A stretch of 64,000 bases of DNA from DATAXP01 sp963708675 (GTDB lineage Bacteria; Planctomycetota; Planctomycetia; Pirellulales; PNKZ01). The notes beneath the pieces were generated by a model. The model had not been told where the DNA came from and did no database searches. It saw nothing but the letters and a program-made list of their open reading frames with translations. Position numbers and translations under genes: made by a program. Shown here one piece after another: positions 1-9,096 of the stretch. The stretch lies in the NCBI GenBank assembly GCA_963708675.1, contig CAVPTO010000003.1, forward strand, positions 1,798,001 through 1,862,000, in the 5' to 3' direction. Every line of letters starts with the position of its first letter. Positions within the stretch are counted from its first letter, which is position 1.

Positions 1-2
1 GG

Positions 3-188
3 CCGAACGAAGACAACCTGCACATGAAGATCGTCAATCGTGTGGAGCGCGAGCTGATTGCCCAGGTGCTGACGTCGTGCTCGAGTGTCCAAATCAAGGC
101 CGCCGCGAAGCTCGGCATCAATCGCAACACGCTCCACAAGAAGCTCAAGGAATACGGCCTCGACAACGAAGAGGCTGTTCCCGCATAG
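3..188 (+). CDS. C-terminal end of an NtrC-family (sigma-54 activator) response regulator, partial
   Basis: Only the last 61 codons are in the window; the 5' part lies upstream. The fragment carries a Fis-type helix-turn-helix: a first helix around VNRVERELIAQVL, then a second half containing AAKLGINRNTLHKKLKEYGL. This is the usual DNA-binding tail of sigma-54-dependent activators (AtoC, ZraR and NtrC types), which bind enhancers upstream of -24/-12 promoters. The receiver and AAA+ domains are not visible, so the partner kinase and targets cannot be named. A palindromic repeat begins at the stop codon. Confidence 0.8.
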   Translation, partial: PNEDNLHMKIVNRVERELIAQVLTSCSSVQIKAAAKLGINRNTLHKKLKEYGLDNEEAVPA

Positions 189-236
189 AATGACGAATGT
201 CGAATGCAGCGATTCGTCATTCGACATTGGTCATTC
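188..236. repeat. Palindromic intergenic repeat (TGACGAATGTCGAATG type)
   Basis: Inverted arms at 188-206 and 218-236 (GAATGACGAATGTCGAATG and its near-perfect complement, one mismatch) start at the last base of the upstream stop codon. The position immediately 3' of the regulator gene suits a transcription terminator or an mRNA-end stabiliser. There is no U-tract, so intrinsic termination is uncertain. Confidence 0.6.
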
Positions 237-281
237 GTCCTTCACTCGCATCGTCGCCCCGCCCTGCCCGTATCCCGTCCG

Positions 282-1213
282 ATGCTCTCCGGAATCAGCA
301 TCACCTGTTTTGCCGCCAGCTACGCCGTCGCGTGGCTGTTGGAGCTCACGCGCCTGCTCTTCCGCAGCGGTGTGCGTGGCGCGTTAATGCTCGGCTTCAC
401 CGCGGCGGGATTGTTCGCACAAACGCTGTTCCTGGGATACCGCGCCGCCACGGCTAATGGCACCGCGCCGTTGTCGAGTGAGTTCGACTGGTATCTGATC
501 GCGGCATGGTTGCTGGCGGCGACGTCGCTGTACTTAACCTTCTACCATCCGCGCACGGCCTTCGGCCTTTACGTGTTGCCGGTGGTGCTTGCGCTGATTG
601 GCATCGCGTCGCGCTTCGCCGATCGCACGCCTTTTCCGCGTTCGCAAGCAGCGCAGTTCTGGGGAATGGCGCACGGGTTGTTCTTGCTGCTCGGCACGGT
701 CGCCGTCGCGGTCGGCTTCGCGGGGGGGCTGATGTGCCTGGCCCAAGCGTATCGCATGAAGCACAAGATCGCGCCGAAGCCGGGGCTGCGGCTGCCGAGC
801 CTCGAATGGCTCGAACGCTTGAATGTTCGCGCGATGATGGTCGCCGTGATCACGCTCGGGATCGGGTTTCTGTCGGGCATCGTGCTCAACCTGGTGAACG
901 AACGATTGCAAGTCGCGCATCTACCGTGGAGTGACCCCATCGTCTGGAGCTCCGCATTGCTGCTCGCGTGGCTGGTCATCGCATCCGGTTTCACCTGGCT
1001 GTACAAGCCAGCTCGCCAGGGCGCAAGGTCGCATACCTCACGCTGGCGAGCTTCGCGTTTTTGGTGCTCGCCGTTGTCGTGCGCGTCGCGCTGCCAACGC
1101 AACACACGAGCGAAAAGCTCAGCCATGAAAAGGGGACCGTCGAGCCCGCCGCCGTCGAGGCCACGTCGCTTGAGGCGTCCGATCACGCGACTCCCGGGAG
1201 GCCGGGACGATGA
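282..1213 (+). CDS. CcsA/ResC/HemX-like cytochrome c assembly membrane protein, frame broken near 1020
   Basis: Integral membrane protein of the CcsA/HemX family, which takes part in haem handling or cytochrome c assembly and often sits just before hemA, as here. Starting at the ATG at 282, the reading frame gives repeated hydrophobic helices (ISITCFAASYAVAWLLEL, GLYVLPVVLALIGIA, VITLGIGFLSGIVLNLV) and a final WLYKPAR. The frame then degenerates, and family-like sequence (GRKVAYLTLASFAFLVLAVVV) resumes in the -1 frame. One missing base at about 1018-1022, within cagggcgcaag, restores a single protein. In the repaired frame the stop overlaps the hemA ATG (ATGA), which supports the repair. Probably a consensus error, not a pseudogene. 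Confidence 0.8.
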
Positions 1214-2484
1214 AAGTGCAGATGATCGGCTGCAGCCATCACAACTCGACCGTCGAGCAGCGCGGACGCTTGGCATTCAGCGAACGTCAGGCGGCCGACG
1301 CACTCGAATCGTTGCGGCGTCGGTTCCCGCGCAGCGAGGCGGTGCTGCTGTCGACGTGCAATCGGATCGAGGTTTACACGGCCAGCGACGAGCCCGACGT
1401 GGGGCCGTCGCATCAGGATGTGGCCGAGTTCCTGGCCGACTTCCATGGTCTCAACGTTTACGAGATCTTCGACGACCTGTTCGAGCGGACGGGCGAAGAT
1501 GCCGTGCGGCATTTGTTCACCGTCGCGTCGAGCCTCGACAGCATGGTCGTCGGCGAGCCGCAAATCCTCGCGCAGGTGAAGCAGGCTTACGAACTCGCGG
1601 CCGCGCGGCAGAGCGTGGGTCCGCTGACGCATCAGATCTTTCAAGCGGCACTGCGAGTAGCGAAGCGTGTCGCGACCGAGACGTCGATCAACGAGAAGCG
1701 CGTGAGCGTTGCGAGCGTTGCCGTGGCGGACTTCGCGCGAAGTATCTTCGAGCGATTCGACGACAAGAAGATTCTCGTCATCGGCGCCGGCGAAACGGGC
1801 GAAGAGACGCTGCGATATTTACAGTCCGAAGGAGCGCGCGACGTTACGGTCGTCAATCGCAGCTTCGAGCGCGCTCGCACGGTGGCCGCGGCCTGGAACG
1901 GGCACGCGAAATCTTGGGACGAACTGCCGAACGCGCTCGTCGAGGCCGATCTCGTCATCAGCAGCACGGGAGCCGAACTGCCGATCGTAACGCTCGACAT
2001 GTACCGCGCGATCGAATCGCAGCGCTATCAGCGTGACTTGTTCGTGCTTGATTTAGCGGTGCCGCGGGATTTCGACCCTGCCATCGGTGATCGCCTGAAC
2101 GTTTACCTCTACACGATCGACGACTTGCGTGCTGCGTGCGATCGCAATCGCCAGGATCGCGATGCCGAATGGCCTCGGGCGATGGCGATCATCGAGCACG
2201 AGACCGCTCGCTACATGGCCGAGTTGAACCATCGCGCGACGGCCCCGATCATCAAGCGGCTTCGCGAGGGGTGGCAGCAGCTAAAGGATGACGAGTTGCG
2301 ACGGCTGTTCCGGAAGTCGCCGAACATCGACGCGGCAGTGCGGGCTGACATCGAGCAATCGTTCGATCGTTTGATCAACAAGCTGCTGCACCCGCCACTC
2401 GAGTCACTGCGCGACGAAGCGAAAAAGGGGGTTCCACATCAGTTGCTCGAGGCGTTCAAGCAGTTGTTCAAGCTCAAAGACTAA
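1210..2484 (+). CDS. hemA: Glutamyl-tRNA reductase
   Basis: NADPH-dependent reduction of glutamyl-tRNA(Glu) to glutamate-1-semialdehyde, the first step of C5 tetrapyrrole synthesis, in the cytoplasm. The 424-aa length is normal. Visible signatures are GCSHHNSTVEQRGRLAF at the N-terminus, LLSTCNRIEVY with the catalytic Cys near residue 50, VVGEPQILAQVKQAYE, and a Rossmann NADPH site ILVIGAGETGEETLRYL near residue 190, followed by a helical dimerisation domain. The start overlaps the repaired ccsA-like stop. hemH lies 26 kb downstream, and a tRNA-Glu gene, whose product supplies the substrate, is at 27957. Confidence 0.97.
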   Translation: MKVQMIGCSHHNSTVEQRGRLAFSERQAADALESLRRRFPRSEAVLLSTCNRIEVYTASDEPDVGPSHQDVAEFLADFHGLNVYEIFDDLFERTGEDAVRHLFTVASSLDSMVVGEPQILAQVKQAYELAAARQSVGPLTHQIFQAALRVAKRVATETSINEKRVSVASVAVADFARSIFERFDDKKILVIGAGETGEETLRYLQSEGARDVTVVNRSFERARTVAAAWNGHAKSWDELPNALVEADLVISSTGAELPIVTLDMYRAIESQRYQRDLFVLDLAVPRDFDPAIGDRLNVYLYTIDDLRAACDRNRQDRDAEWPRAMAIIEHETARYMAELNHRATAPIIKRLREGWQQLKDDELRRLFRKSPNIDAAVRADIEQSFDRLINKLLHPPLESLRDEAKKGVPHQLLEAFKQLFKLKD

Positions 2485-2505
2485 AACACCACACGGAGTT
2501 TCACG

Positions 2506-2901
2506 ATGCAACGACTGATCATGGTTTGCGCGACACTCGGCGGCCTGACAGCAATCCTCGCCGGCGCGGCGACCGCCGCCGACACCTCGTCGAAGGTGCT
2601 ACGCCACGTCGTGATGTACAAGTTCCGCGACGATGCCACGCCCGCGCAGGTGCAGAAGGTCATCGACACGTTCGCGGGGTTGCCGAAGCAGGTCGACACA
2701 ATCGTCGGCTTCGAGCATGGGCCGAATGTCAGCCAAGAGGGCAAATCAGAAGGATTCACCCATTGCTTTGTCGTGACGTTTCGCGACGAGGCAGGGCTGA
2801 AGAAGTATATCGACCACCCTGCGCACGCGGCCTACGTTGAAGTCGTGAAGCCGGTGCGCGAGAAGGTGATCGTGTTTGATTATTGGCACGCCGGGACGTG
2901 A
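2506..2901 (+). CDS. Secreted Dabb (stress-responsive A/B barrel) domain protein
   Basis: 131 aa: an N-terminal signal peptide (about residues 1-23, ending AGAATAAD) followed by one Dabb domain (PF07876): LRHVVMYKFRDDATPAQVQ, then FEHGPNVS, then HCFVVTFRDEAGLKKYIDHPAH. Dabb domains form dimeric ferredoxin-like alpha+beta barrels. The function of exported planctomycete versions is unknown. It lies 21 bp after hemA, so it may be cotranscribed, and is followed by a strong hairpin. Confidence 0.85.
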   Translation: MQRLIMVCATLGGLTAILAGAATAADTSSKVLRHVVMYKFRDDATPAQVQKVIDTFAGLPKQVDTIVGFEHGPNVSQEGKSEGFTHCFVVTFRDEAGLKKYIDHPAHAAYVEVVKPVREKVIVFDYWHAGT

Positions 2902-2968
2902 GCGAACGCGTGAGGCGAGCCGACGATCGTTCAAAAGATTGATGCCGTGACGACCGACGACCCACAAT

Positions 2969-2992
2969 GCCCCCGGTGTGTTCACCGGGGGC
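2969..2992. terminator. Strong GC hairpin between convergent genes
   Basis: Perfect 10-bp stem (GCCCCCGGTG, loop TGTT, CACCGGGGGC) between the Dabb gene (+) and scpB (-). The symmetrical position suggests a bidirectional terminator. Neither side has a clear T-tract. Confidence 0.6.
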
Positions 2993-3007
2993 TAACGGGA
3001 TGAAGAT

Positions 3008-4120
3008 TTAGGCTTCTTCTTCCCACTCCTCTTCTTCTTCATCGTCGTCATCGTCTTCGTCTTCATCTTCGTCCCACTCGTCGTCTTCGTCCTCTTCTTC
3101 GTCCCACTCTTCATCTTCGTCGTCGACTTCTTCCCAGTCTTCATCATCGAAGTCGTCGTCGAAATCTTCGTCCTCTTCTTCTTCCTCGTCGTCGTCTTCG
3201 ACGTCATCGTCTGTATCGTCGTCGTCATCTTCGAGGTCGTCGTCTTCGTCCTCGTCTTCATCGACGGCGATCAACTGGCGACGCGTGAGCAGGTCAAGCT
3301 GTTCATCGATGGAGGTCGTACCCTGCTCTTCGAAAATGGCGGCTGTCACGGATGGCTCCTCTTGCAGATGTTGAATAGAAACTGTTTTGTCATGCCGACC
3401 GAGGTCGGACGAGTGTTCGGTTGATGGGGTTTGAAGGTCGCCGGGGCTGTCGCTTCGCATCTCGGCCGCACGCGGTAGATCGTCGATCTCGCGAAGTCCG
3501 AAGGCCTGCAAAAACCGCTGAGTGGTTCCGTATAAGTAGGGGCGTCCCAATTCCTCGCTGCGAGCGACAATTTTGAGCAGGTCGCGCTCCATGAGTTGCC
3601 GCAGCATCTCGCCGCACTGAACGCCACGAATCGCTTCCACCGCTCCGCGGGAAATCGGCTGACGATAAGCGACCACGGCCAGCGTCTCCAACGCGGGGCT
3701 CGAGAGCCGAGCCTCGACGGGCGTTTGGTGCAATCGGCGAAGCCAACCCCCAAACTTTCGTCGAGATCGCAGCTGGTATCCGCCGGCGACTTCTTCGGCC
3801 CGGAACGCACTGCCAGCCTGATCGTAAAACTGGTTCAGACGGCGGACCAATGTACGTGCTTCGGTCGCGTCCGCCAAGCTAGCAAGTCGGCCAATCTTGG
3901 CCGCGTTCATCGGCTCGCTGGCGAGGAACAATACCGCCTCGACGCGGGCCATGCGAGCGTCCCGAAAGTGTGGGCCCTTGGCGGGGGCGGCGGCAGGCGG
4001 CGTCGCTTCTTCGGTCCGCAACCAAGACTGCCGCGGCGCACTCGCGACCGCCAGCGGATGACGATAGCGCGTCGAAACGCTCAGTGCCTGAAGTGATGAA
4101 TTACGACGTGATCGTTGCAT
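3008..4120 (-). CDS. scpB: Segregation and condensation protein B with a long acidic C-terminal tail
   Basis: ScpB is the winged-helix kleisin partner of the SMC-ScpA condensin. The ATG at 4120 (MQRSRRNSS) is preferred over the longer frame from 4225 because similarity to ScpB begins only after a basic, Ala/Pro-rich leader. Family core: ARVEAVLFLASEPMNAAKIG near residue 55, ALETLAVVAYRQPISRGAVE, IRGVQCGEMLRQLMERDLL, GRPYLYGTT, FLQAFGL. After about residue 270 the protein is ordinary linker, and the last ~85 residues are almost entirely Asp/Glu with Trp (DEDEWDEEEDE-like), encoded by imperfect tcttcgtc repeats at 3010-3265. The tail far exceeds the usual ~190-aa family length. No scpA is visible nearby. 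Confidence 0.88.
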   Translation of the reverse strand: MQRSRRNSSLQALSVSTRYRHPLAVASAPRQSWLRTEEATPPAAAPAKGPHFRDARMARVEAVLFLASEPMNAAKIGRLASLADATEARTLVRRLNQFYDQAGSAFRAEEVAGGYQLRSRRKFGGWLRRLHQTPVEARLSSPALETLAVVAYRQPISRGAVEAIRGVQCGEMLRQLMERDLLKIVARSEELGRPYLYGTTQRFLQAFGLREIDDLPRAAEMRSDSPGDLQTPSTEHSSDLGRHDKTVSIQHLQEEPSVTAAIFEEQGTTSIDEQLDLLTRRQLIAVDEDEDEDDDLEDDDDDTDDDVEDDDEEEEEDEDFDDDFDDEDWEEVDDEDEEWDEEEDEDDEWDEDEDEDDDDDEEEEEWEEEA

Positions 4121-4333
4121 GCGAGCGGTGCAGTTGTGTGCGTACCTCGACACACGTTCCGCATTCCCCACAGCGGACGGGTGGCCGAGGTCCATAAAGC
4201 TAGACAGCGCCGCGGTTTTTGACAAGTAGCCGTCGCAGGAGATGCGGCGGAAGAAAAGCGGGCGTTTTCGCAGGGCGGAGAGCGCTCGCTACGCGTCGCG
4301 GCTAAACGGGCATCAAACGATCAAGCCCGCGCG

Positions 4334-5086
4334 TTATCGCGTGGAGCGCCAGGCCTCGACTTCGCGAAGGACCGACTCCATCGCCCGGGCGGGTTCGGCG
4401 TCGGTTGCTTCGAAGTGACGCGTGTAGTCGGGATTGCCGGCGATCGCCACTTTGCAGTGGAACCGGTACAATTCACCGCGACGTCCCCAGCTTTCCAACA
4501 GGTAATACGTCGCTCCCAGCTCACGCAGCCTTTGCTGCGAACTGGTGAACCAATCTCCTAGCCCAGCGACGGCGGATGTCTGAGCGACGGAAGAAGGCGT
4601 GGCCCCCGATTCGTCGGCCATCGCAAGGTAGTTTGCGGGGATGGCGGCGTCTGGCATGGCTGAGGCCGTGGCCGGATTGGCCACTGGCGGACGTTGGCGC
4701 TGTGGGATACCTCGACTTCCATTGCGAGCCGGCAGCGTGCGTCCTGGCGCGGCGGCGGGCATTGAAGGTGGCGTTGGCGCCACGGCGGGCGGCGGCGCTG
4801 AAGGGCTTACTGCGAAAGGCGTTGGAGCTGCCGTCGCCGCTGAATTTGGTTGCGGCTGACGCTGATCGACCGGCAGCGAAGCGGGGCCGAATCCCGCCGC
4901 GGCGAACGAGCCGTCAGAGCGTGGCTGTTGCATCGCCCCGGCAACGCGCAGGGGTTGCCGAGCATGGGTCTTTTTTGAGTTGCCGAAATCCAGCCATGAC
5001 GTGCCGAAAATCGCGAACACAGGAAGGACGACCATGCATCCAAACATGACCGCGATCCGAACTGCCATGACACTCGAGGATTGCAT
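4334..5086 (-). CDS. Membrane-anchored Pro/Ala-rich hypothetical protein
   Basis: Not a family I can name. Starting at the ATG at 5086, a short N-terminus (MQSSSVMAVRIAVMFGCMVVLPVFAIFG) forms one membrane anchor. A long low-complexity Pro/Ala/Ser linker follows (about residues 60-165). The C-terminal ~70 residues look folded: RLRELGATYYLLESWG, ELYRFHCKVAI, NPDYTRHFEATDAEP, VLREVEAWR. A membrane anchor, flexible linker and small terminal domain fit a periplasmic or paryphoplasmic protein. It is divergent from the DUF1592 gene across 5087-5325. An upstream in-frame start at 5182 exists but would add an atypical leader. Confidence 0.6.
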   Translation of the reverse strand: MQSSSVMAVRIAVMFGCMVVLPVFAIFGTSWLDFGNSKKTHARQPLRVAGAMQQPRSDGSFAAAGFGPASLPVDQRQPQPNSAATAAPTPFAVSPSAPPPAVAPTPPSMPAAAPGRTLPARNGSRGIPQRQRPPVANPATASAMPDAAIPANYLAMADESGATPSSVAQTSAVAGLGDWFTSSQQRLRELGATYYLLESWGRRGELYRFHCKVAIAGNPDYTRHFEATDAEPARAMESVLREVEAWRSTR

Positions 5087-5325
5087 ACGAAGCTTCGTCC
5101 AGAGAAGCCGGGCGGGGGCGACGAATATACGAACCGTTTGCGGTCGCGGCAACGGCAATCGACCCCGCGATGCAAGCACCAACTGTCCAGCGATGAAGGG
5201 AAATCCGATTTTGAATGTAAAGTGTTTCTATGAAAGGATTATGGACGGGTGGACTCATTCGGTAAGATGAAGGTATCATTAGCCGCCGTTTTGATCCCCC
5301 TGCGGTTCTCTGTGTGGTTTGCGGC

Positions 5326-7689
5326 ATGAAGTCGATCAACCGTCACATAAACGTTGCAGTGCTGATCGCCACCGCGATCGTCGGTGTTCGCGTGGCTGGT
5401 GCTGAGGCTCCGTCGTCGTCGATCGCCAGCGCGTCGAATGAAAACGCGTCGAATGAAAACGCGTCGGCCAACGACGTCTTCATGAACGAAGTCGAGCCGC
5501 TCCTCTCGAAGTACTGTGCAACGTGTCACGGCCAAGAGAAGCCCGAGGCCGACCTTAATCTGACGAAGACGAAGGACCTGCCTGGCGTATTGCGTCAGCG
5601 CGAGCTGTGGCAAGGGGTGCTCGAACAGTTGCGAAACTACTCGATGCCGCCAGAAGGCAAGCCGCAGCCATCGAGCGTCGAGCGGCAAAAGGTCGTCGAG
5701 GTTCTCGAAACCGAGTTCGCCCGCGCCGACCACAGTCGCCGTGGCCCCGGCCGCGTAACGATGCGCCGGCTGAACCGCACGGAATACGACAACACCGTTC
5801 GCGATCTGCTCGGCATCGACTTCCACGCCTCGGACGATTTCCCGTCGGACGACGTCGGCTACGGGTTCGACAACATCGGCGACGTCCTTTCGCTGCCGCC
5901 GATGTTGATGGAGAAATACCTGACCGCTAGCGAGAAGATCGCGCTCACGGCGGTCATCGCCCCGGAAACCGCCAAGCCGCTGGTGACGCGCGTCGAGGCG
6001 AAGGATCTGTCGAGCACCGTCGGCGATCAACGCGGCGGATACCTCTACACCAACGGCCAGGTCTACGCGACGCTCAAGGGCGCCGCCTCGGGCGAGTACA
6101 CGCTGCGCGTCCGGGTGTGGGGCCAACCTGCCGGCGACGCGTTGCCGCATTTGGTCATGAAGGTCGATGAGACGCCGCTCAAGGCGTACGACGTCGCGGC
6201 AACGAAGGACTCGCCGCAGGAATGTTGCGTGACGTTCCAGGCCGAGCCCGGCGAGCACAAGATTGCCGTCGAGTTCACCAACGACTACTACGAGAAGCAA
6301 GAAGGCATGAAGCCGCTGGACCGCAACCTGACGGTCGATTGGATCGAGGTTACGGCCCCCGTGTCGATGGACCCCGCCTCGCTGCCCGATTCGCATCGGC
6401 GCATCGTGACGTGTCGCCCGACGTCTGAATCCGACCGGTTCGACTGTTCGCGGCAAGTGATCGAGCCATTGGCTTCGCGAGCGTTCCGCCGCCCGGTGAG
6501 CGACGACGAGACGGCTCGCCTGACACGCCTCGTCGGTATGGTGATGGATCAGGGCGACAGCTTCGAGCGCGGTGTGCAGTTGGCGCTGCAGGCAATCCTC
6601 GTGTCGCCTTACTTCTTGTTCCGTGTCGAAGAAGAGCCGACGGCGGCGCACGGCACGTATGAACTGAACGACTATGAGCTCGCGTCGCGGCTGTCGTATT
6701 TCTTGTGGAGCAGCATGCCTGACGACGAGTTGTTCTCGCTCGCCTCGGCCGGCAAACTTCGCGACCCGAACGTGTTGGCTGAGCAGGCGCGACGCATGTT
6801 GGCCGACCCGCGCAGCCAATCGCTCGTGGCGAACTTTTCGAGCCAATGGTTGCAGACACGAAACCTAAGTGTCGTGACACCGGGCACGATCGAATACAGC
6901 GACTACGATCCCGCCTTGGCCGACGCCATGCGGATCGAAACGGAAATGTTCTTTGCGACTGTGATGCGCGAGAACATGAGCCTCACAACGTTCCTCGACG
7001 CCGACTTCACTTTCGTGAATCAAAGGCTGGCGCGGCATTATGGAATGGAAGGTGTCGAAGGGCCTGAGTTCCGCCGCGTAACCGTTGGCGACGGAAAGCG
7101 CGGCGGCATTCTCACGCTCGGCAGTGTGCTCACGGTGACGTCGAATCCGACGCGGACCTCGCCGGTTAAGCGAGGTAAATGGATTCTCGAGAATATCTTG
7201 GGCACTTCACCCCCGCCACCGCCGCCCGATGTTCCGGAATTGAGCGAAGATCCGGTTCTTGTGAACGCCGGCACGTTGCGGCAACGGCTCGAGTCTCATC
7301 GCAGCAATGCTGCGTGCGCGAGTTGTCACTCTCGGATGGACCCGTTGGGATTTGGCCTGGAGAACTACGACGGCATCGGCGCTTGGCGCGATCGGGACTC
7401 AAACTTTCCGGTCGACGCCTCGGGTGTCCTGCCCGACGGCGAGAGCTTCAACGGCCCCGGCGAGTTGAAGAACTTGCTCAAACACAGGCTGCACGACTTC
7501 GCCACGTGCATGACAGAAAAGATGATGACCTATGCCCTCGGGCGCGGTCTGGAATATACTGATAAGTACACGGTCGACGAGATCGTGTCAGCGGTAGGCA
7601 AGGATGACTACCGCTTCTCGACGCTTGTGGTCGAGATTGTTCGCAGCGAGGCATTCGTTAAGTGCGCAAGTGCAGGAAGCAGACTATGA
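5326..7689 (+). CDS. DUF1592/DUF1588/DUF1585 planctomycete cytochrome c-type protein with carbohydrate-binding-like insert
   Basis: Large exported protein of the planctomycete cytochrome group. A signal peptide (ATAIVGVRVAGAEA) is followed by three ASNENA-type repeats, then a haem motif CATCH (about residue 64; PSCyt1-like), the DUF1587 region (RRLNRTEYDNTVRDLLG), a beta-rich insert resembling a CBM/Ca-dependent xylan-binding module (about residues 210-340), DUF1595/DUF1592 (FRRPVSDDE, YELASRLSYFLWSSMPDDEL), DUF1588 (RGGILTLGSVLTVTSNPTRTSPVKRG) and DUF1585 with a second CASCH motif (MDPLGFGLENYDGIGAWR). These proteins always neighbour a DUF1552 gene. The role is thought to be extracytoplasmic redox or polysaccharide handling, but it is unproven. 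ATG at 5326 chosen over GTG at 5314. The stop overlaps the next ATG (ATGA). Confidence 0.92.
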   Translation: MKSINRHINVAVLIATAIVGVRVAGAEAPSSSIASASNENASNENASANDVFMNEVEPLLSKYCATCHGQEKPEADLNLTKTKDLPGVLRQRELWQGVLEQLRNYSMPPEGKPQPSSVERQKVVEVLETEFARADHSRRGPGRVTMRRLNRTEYDNTVRDLLGIDFHASDDFPSDDVGYGFDNIGDVLSLPPMLMEKYLTASEKIALTAVIAPETAKPLVTRVEAKDLSSTVGDQRGGYLYTNGQVYATLKGAASGEYTLRVRVWGQPAGDALPHLVMKVDETPLKAYDVAATKDSPQECCVTFQAEPGEHKIAVEFTNDYYEKQEGMKPLDRNLTVDWIEVTAPVSMDPASLPDSHRRIVTCRPTSESDRFDCSRQVIEPLASRAFRRPVSDDETARLTRLVGMVMDQGDSFERGVQLALQAILVSPYFLFRVEEEPTAAHGTYELNDYELASRLSYFLWSSMPDDELFSLASAGKLRDPNVLAEQARRMLADPRSQSLVANFSSQWLQTRNLSVVTPGTIEYSDYDPALADAMRIETEMFFATVMRENMSLTTFLDADFTFVNQRLARHYGMEGVEGPEFRRVTVGDGKRGGILTLGSVLTVTSNPTRTSPVKRGKWILENILGTSPPPPPPDVPELSEDPVLVNAGTLRQRLESHRSNAACASCHSRMDPLGFGLENYDGIGAWRDRDSNFPVDASGVLPDGESFNGPGELKNLLKHRLHDFATCMTEKMMTYALGRGLEYTDKYTVDEIVSAVGKDDYRFSTLVVEIVRSEAFVKCASAGSRL

Positions 7690-9041
7690 AGCCAATCTCT
7701 CGTCGTACAGTTTTGCGTGGCATCGGCACCGCTCTCACTCTGCCGTTATTGGACGCCATGTTGCCGAAGGTGGCGCGGGCGGCGGAATTCGGCGGCGCAG
7801 GCAACGGCCCGCTGCGCATGGGCTTCATTATGATTCCCAACGGCGCGACGATGTCCGAATGGACGCCGGCCAGCGAAGGCGCTGCGTATGAATTGCCGCG
7901 CATCTTGAAGCCATTGGCTTCGGTGAAAGACGACATCCTCGTGCTCAGCGGCCTAGCCCAGGAAAACGCGGCTGCCCACGGCGATGGCGGTGGCGATCAC
8001 GCCCGCTCGGCGGCATGTTTTCTCACCGGCGCGCACCCACGAAAGACCAGCGGCGTCGACATTCGCGCCGGTGTGTCGGTCGATCAGGTGGCTGCCCGCA
8101 AGCTCGGTCTCGAAACGCGCTTCCGCTCGATGGAAATCGGCATCGATCGCGGCGGCAACGCCGGCAGTTGCGACACCGGCTACAGCTGCGCCTATTCGTC
8201 GAACGTATCGTGGCGATCGGATTCGATGCCGTCGTCGAAAGAAGTCAACCCGCGGCTCGTCTTCGAGCGTATGTTCGCCTCGGGCAACAGCGCCGTTGCC
8301 GGCGAGAGCTACGAGAAGCGTCGCCGCTACAAGCAAAGCGTCTTGGATTTCGTGGCCGACGATGCCGCGCGTTTGCGGACGCGCCTTGGCGGCACCGATC
8401 AGCAGAAGCTCGACGAGTACCTGACCGGCGTGCGCGAAGTCGAAACGCGGCTACAGCACGTTGAGTCAGCCTCGATGCGCGAGCCCGATGGTTTCCAAAA
8501 GCCCGCTGGCATTCCGAGCGACTACAAGGATCATCTGCGGTTGATGGCCGACCTGATGGTCCTGGCCTTCCAAGGCGATCTGACTCGTGTGTCGACGTTC
8601 ATGTTCGCCAACGAGGGAAGCAACCGCAGCTACCCGTTCCTCGACATTTCCGAGGGGCATCACGAACTATCGCATCACGGCGGCAATCTCGAAAAGCAAG
8701 AGAAGATCGCGAAGATCAACCGCTTTCACATGGAGCAGTTCGCGTATTTGCTCGAACGCTTGAAGGGAGTGAAGGAAGGCGACGCGACGCTGCTGGACAA
8801 CTGCATGATCGTCTACGGCAGCGGCATCAGCGACGGCAACCGCCACAACCACCACAACCTTCCGATCATCCTCGCCGGCCGCGGCGGCGGCGCTTTCAAG
8901 ACCGGCCGACACGTTGCGTACCCCGAACGCACGCCGCTGAACAATCTGTATCTGTCGATGCTCGATCGCGTCGGCACGCCGATCGAACACCTCGGCGACA
9001 GCACCGGGCGATTGAACAAGCTCACCGACATCAACGTCTGA
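7686..9041 (+). CDS. DUF1552 family Tat-exported protein
   Basis: 451 aa, beginning with a twin-arginine signal (SRRTVLRGIGTALTLPLLDAM). The body matches the DUF1552 family, distantly related to the DUF1501/sulfatase-like alkaline phosphatase fold: PLRMGFIMIPNGATMSEWTP, HARSAACFLTGAHPRKT, VSVDQVAARKLG, FLDISEGHHELSHHGG, IVYGSGISDGNRHNHHNLPIILAG. It is coupled to the DUF1592 gene by an ATGA overlap, the standard planctomycete arrangement. The two products probably act together outside the cytoplasmic membrane. Substrate unknown. Confidence 0.92.
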   Translation: MKPISRRTVLRGIGTALTLPLLDAMLPKVARAAEFGGAGNGPLRMGFIMIPNGATMSEWTPASEGAAYELPRILKPLASVKDDILVLSGLAQENAAAHGDGGGDHARSAACFLTGAHPRKTSGVDIRAGVSVDQVAARKLGLETRFRSMEIGIDRGGNAGSCDTGYSCAYSSNVSWRSDSMPSSKEVNPRLVFERMFASGNSAVAGESYEKRRRYKQSVLDFVADDAARLRTRLGGTDQQKLDEYLTGVREVETRLQHVESASMREPDGFQKPAGIPSDYKDHLRLMADLMVLAFQGDLTRVSTFMFANEGSNRSYPFLDISEGHHELSHHGGNLEKQEKIAKINRFHMEQFAYLLERLKGVKEGDATLLDNCMIVYGSGISDGNRHNHHNLPIILAGRGGGAFKTGRHVAYPERTPLNNLYLSMLDRVGTPIEHLGDSTGRLNKLTDINV

Positions 9042-9096
9042 GACGCGTGCGGTAGACATTCGTGTCTGCCTGTCGTCGAGTTAGCGAAAATAAACG

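Noticed and set aside
282..1213. Calling the CcsA-like gene and the other broken genes pseudogenes
   Set aside because: Similarity continues fully on both sides of each break, neighbours overlap only with the repaired frames, and a one- or two-base repair suffices.
3010..3265. tcttcgtc repeat considered as a non-coding microsatellite
   Set aside because: It is in frame with scpB and encodes its acidic tail up to a proper stop at 3008.
5239..6846. 535-codon minus-strand frame opposite the DUF1592 gene
   Set aside because: High GC keeps the antisense frame open; the DUF1592 motifs and both haem sites are on the plus strand.
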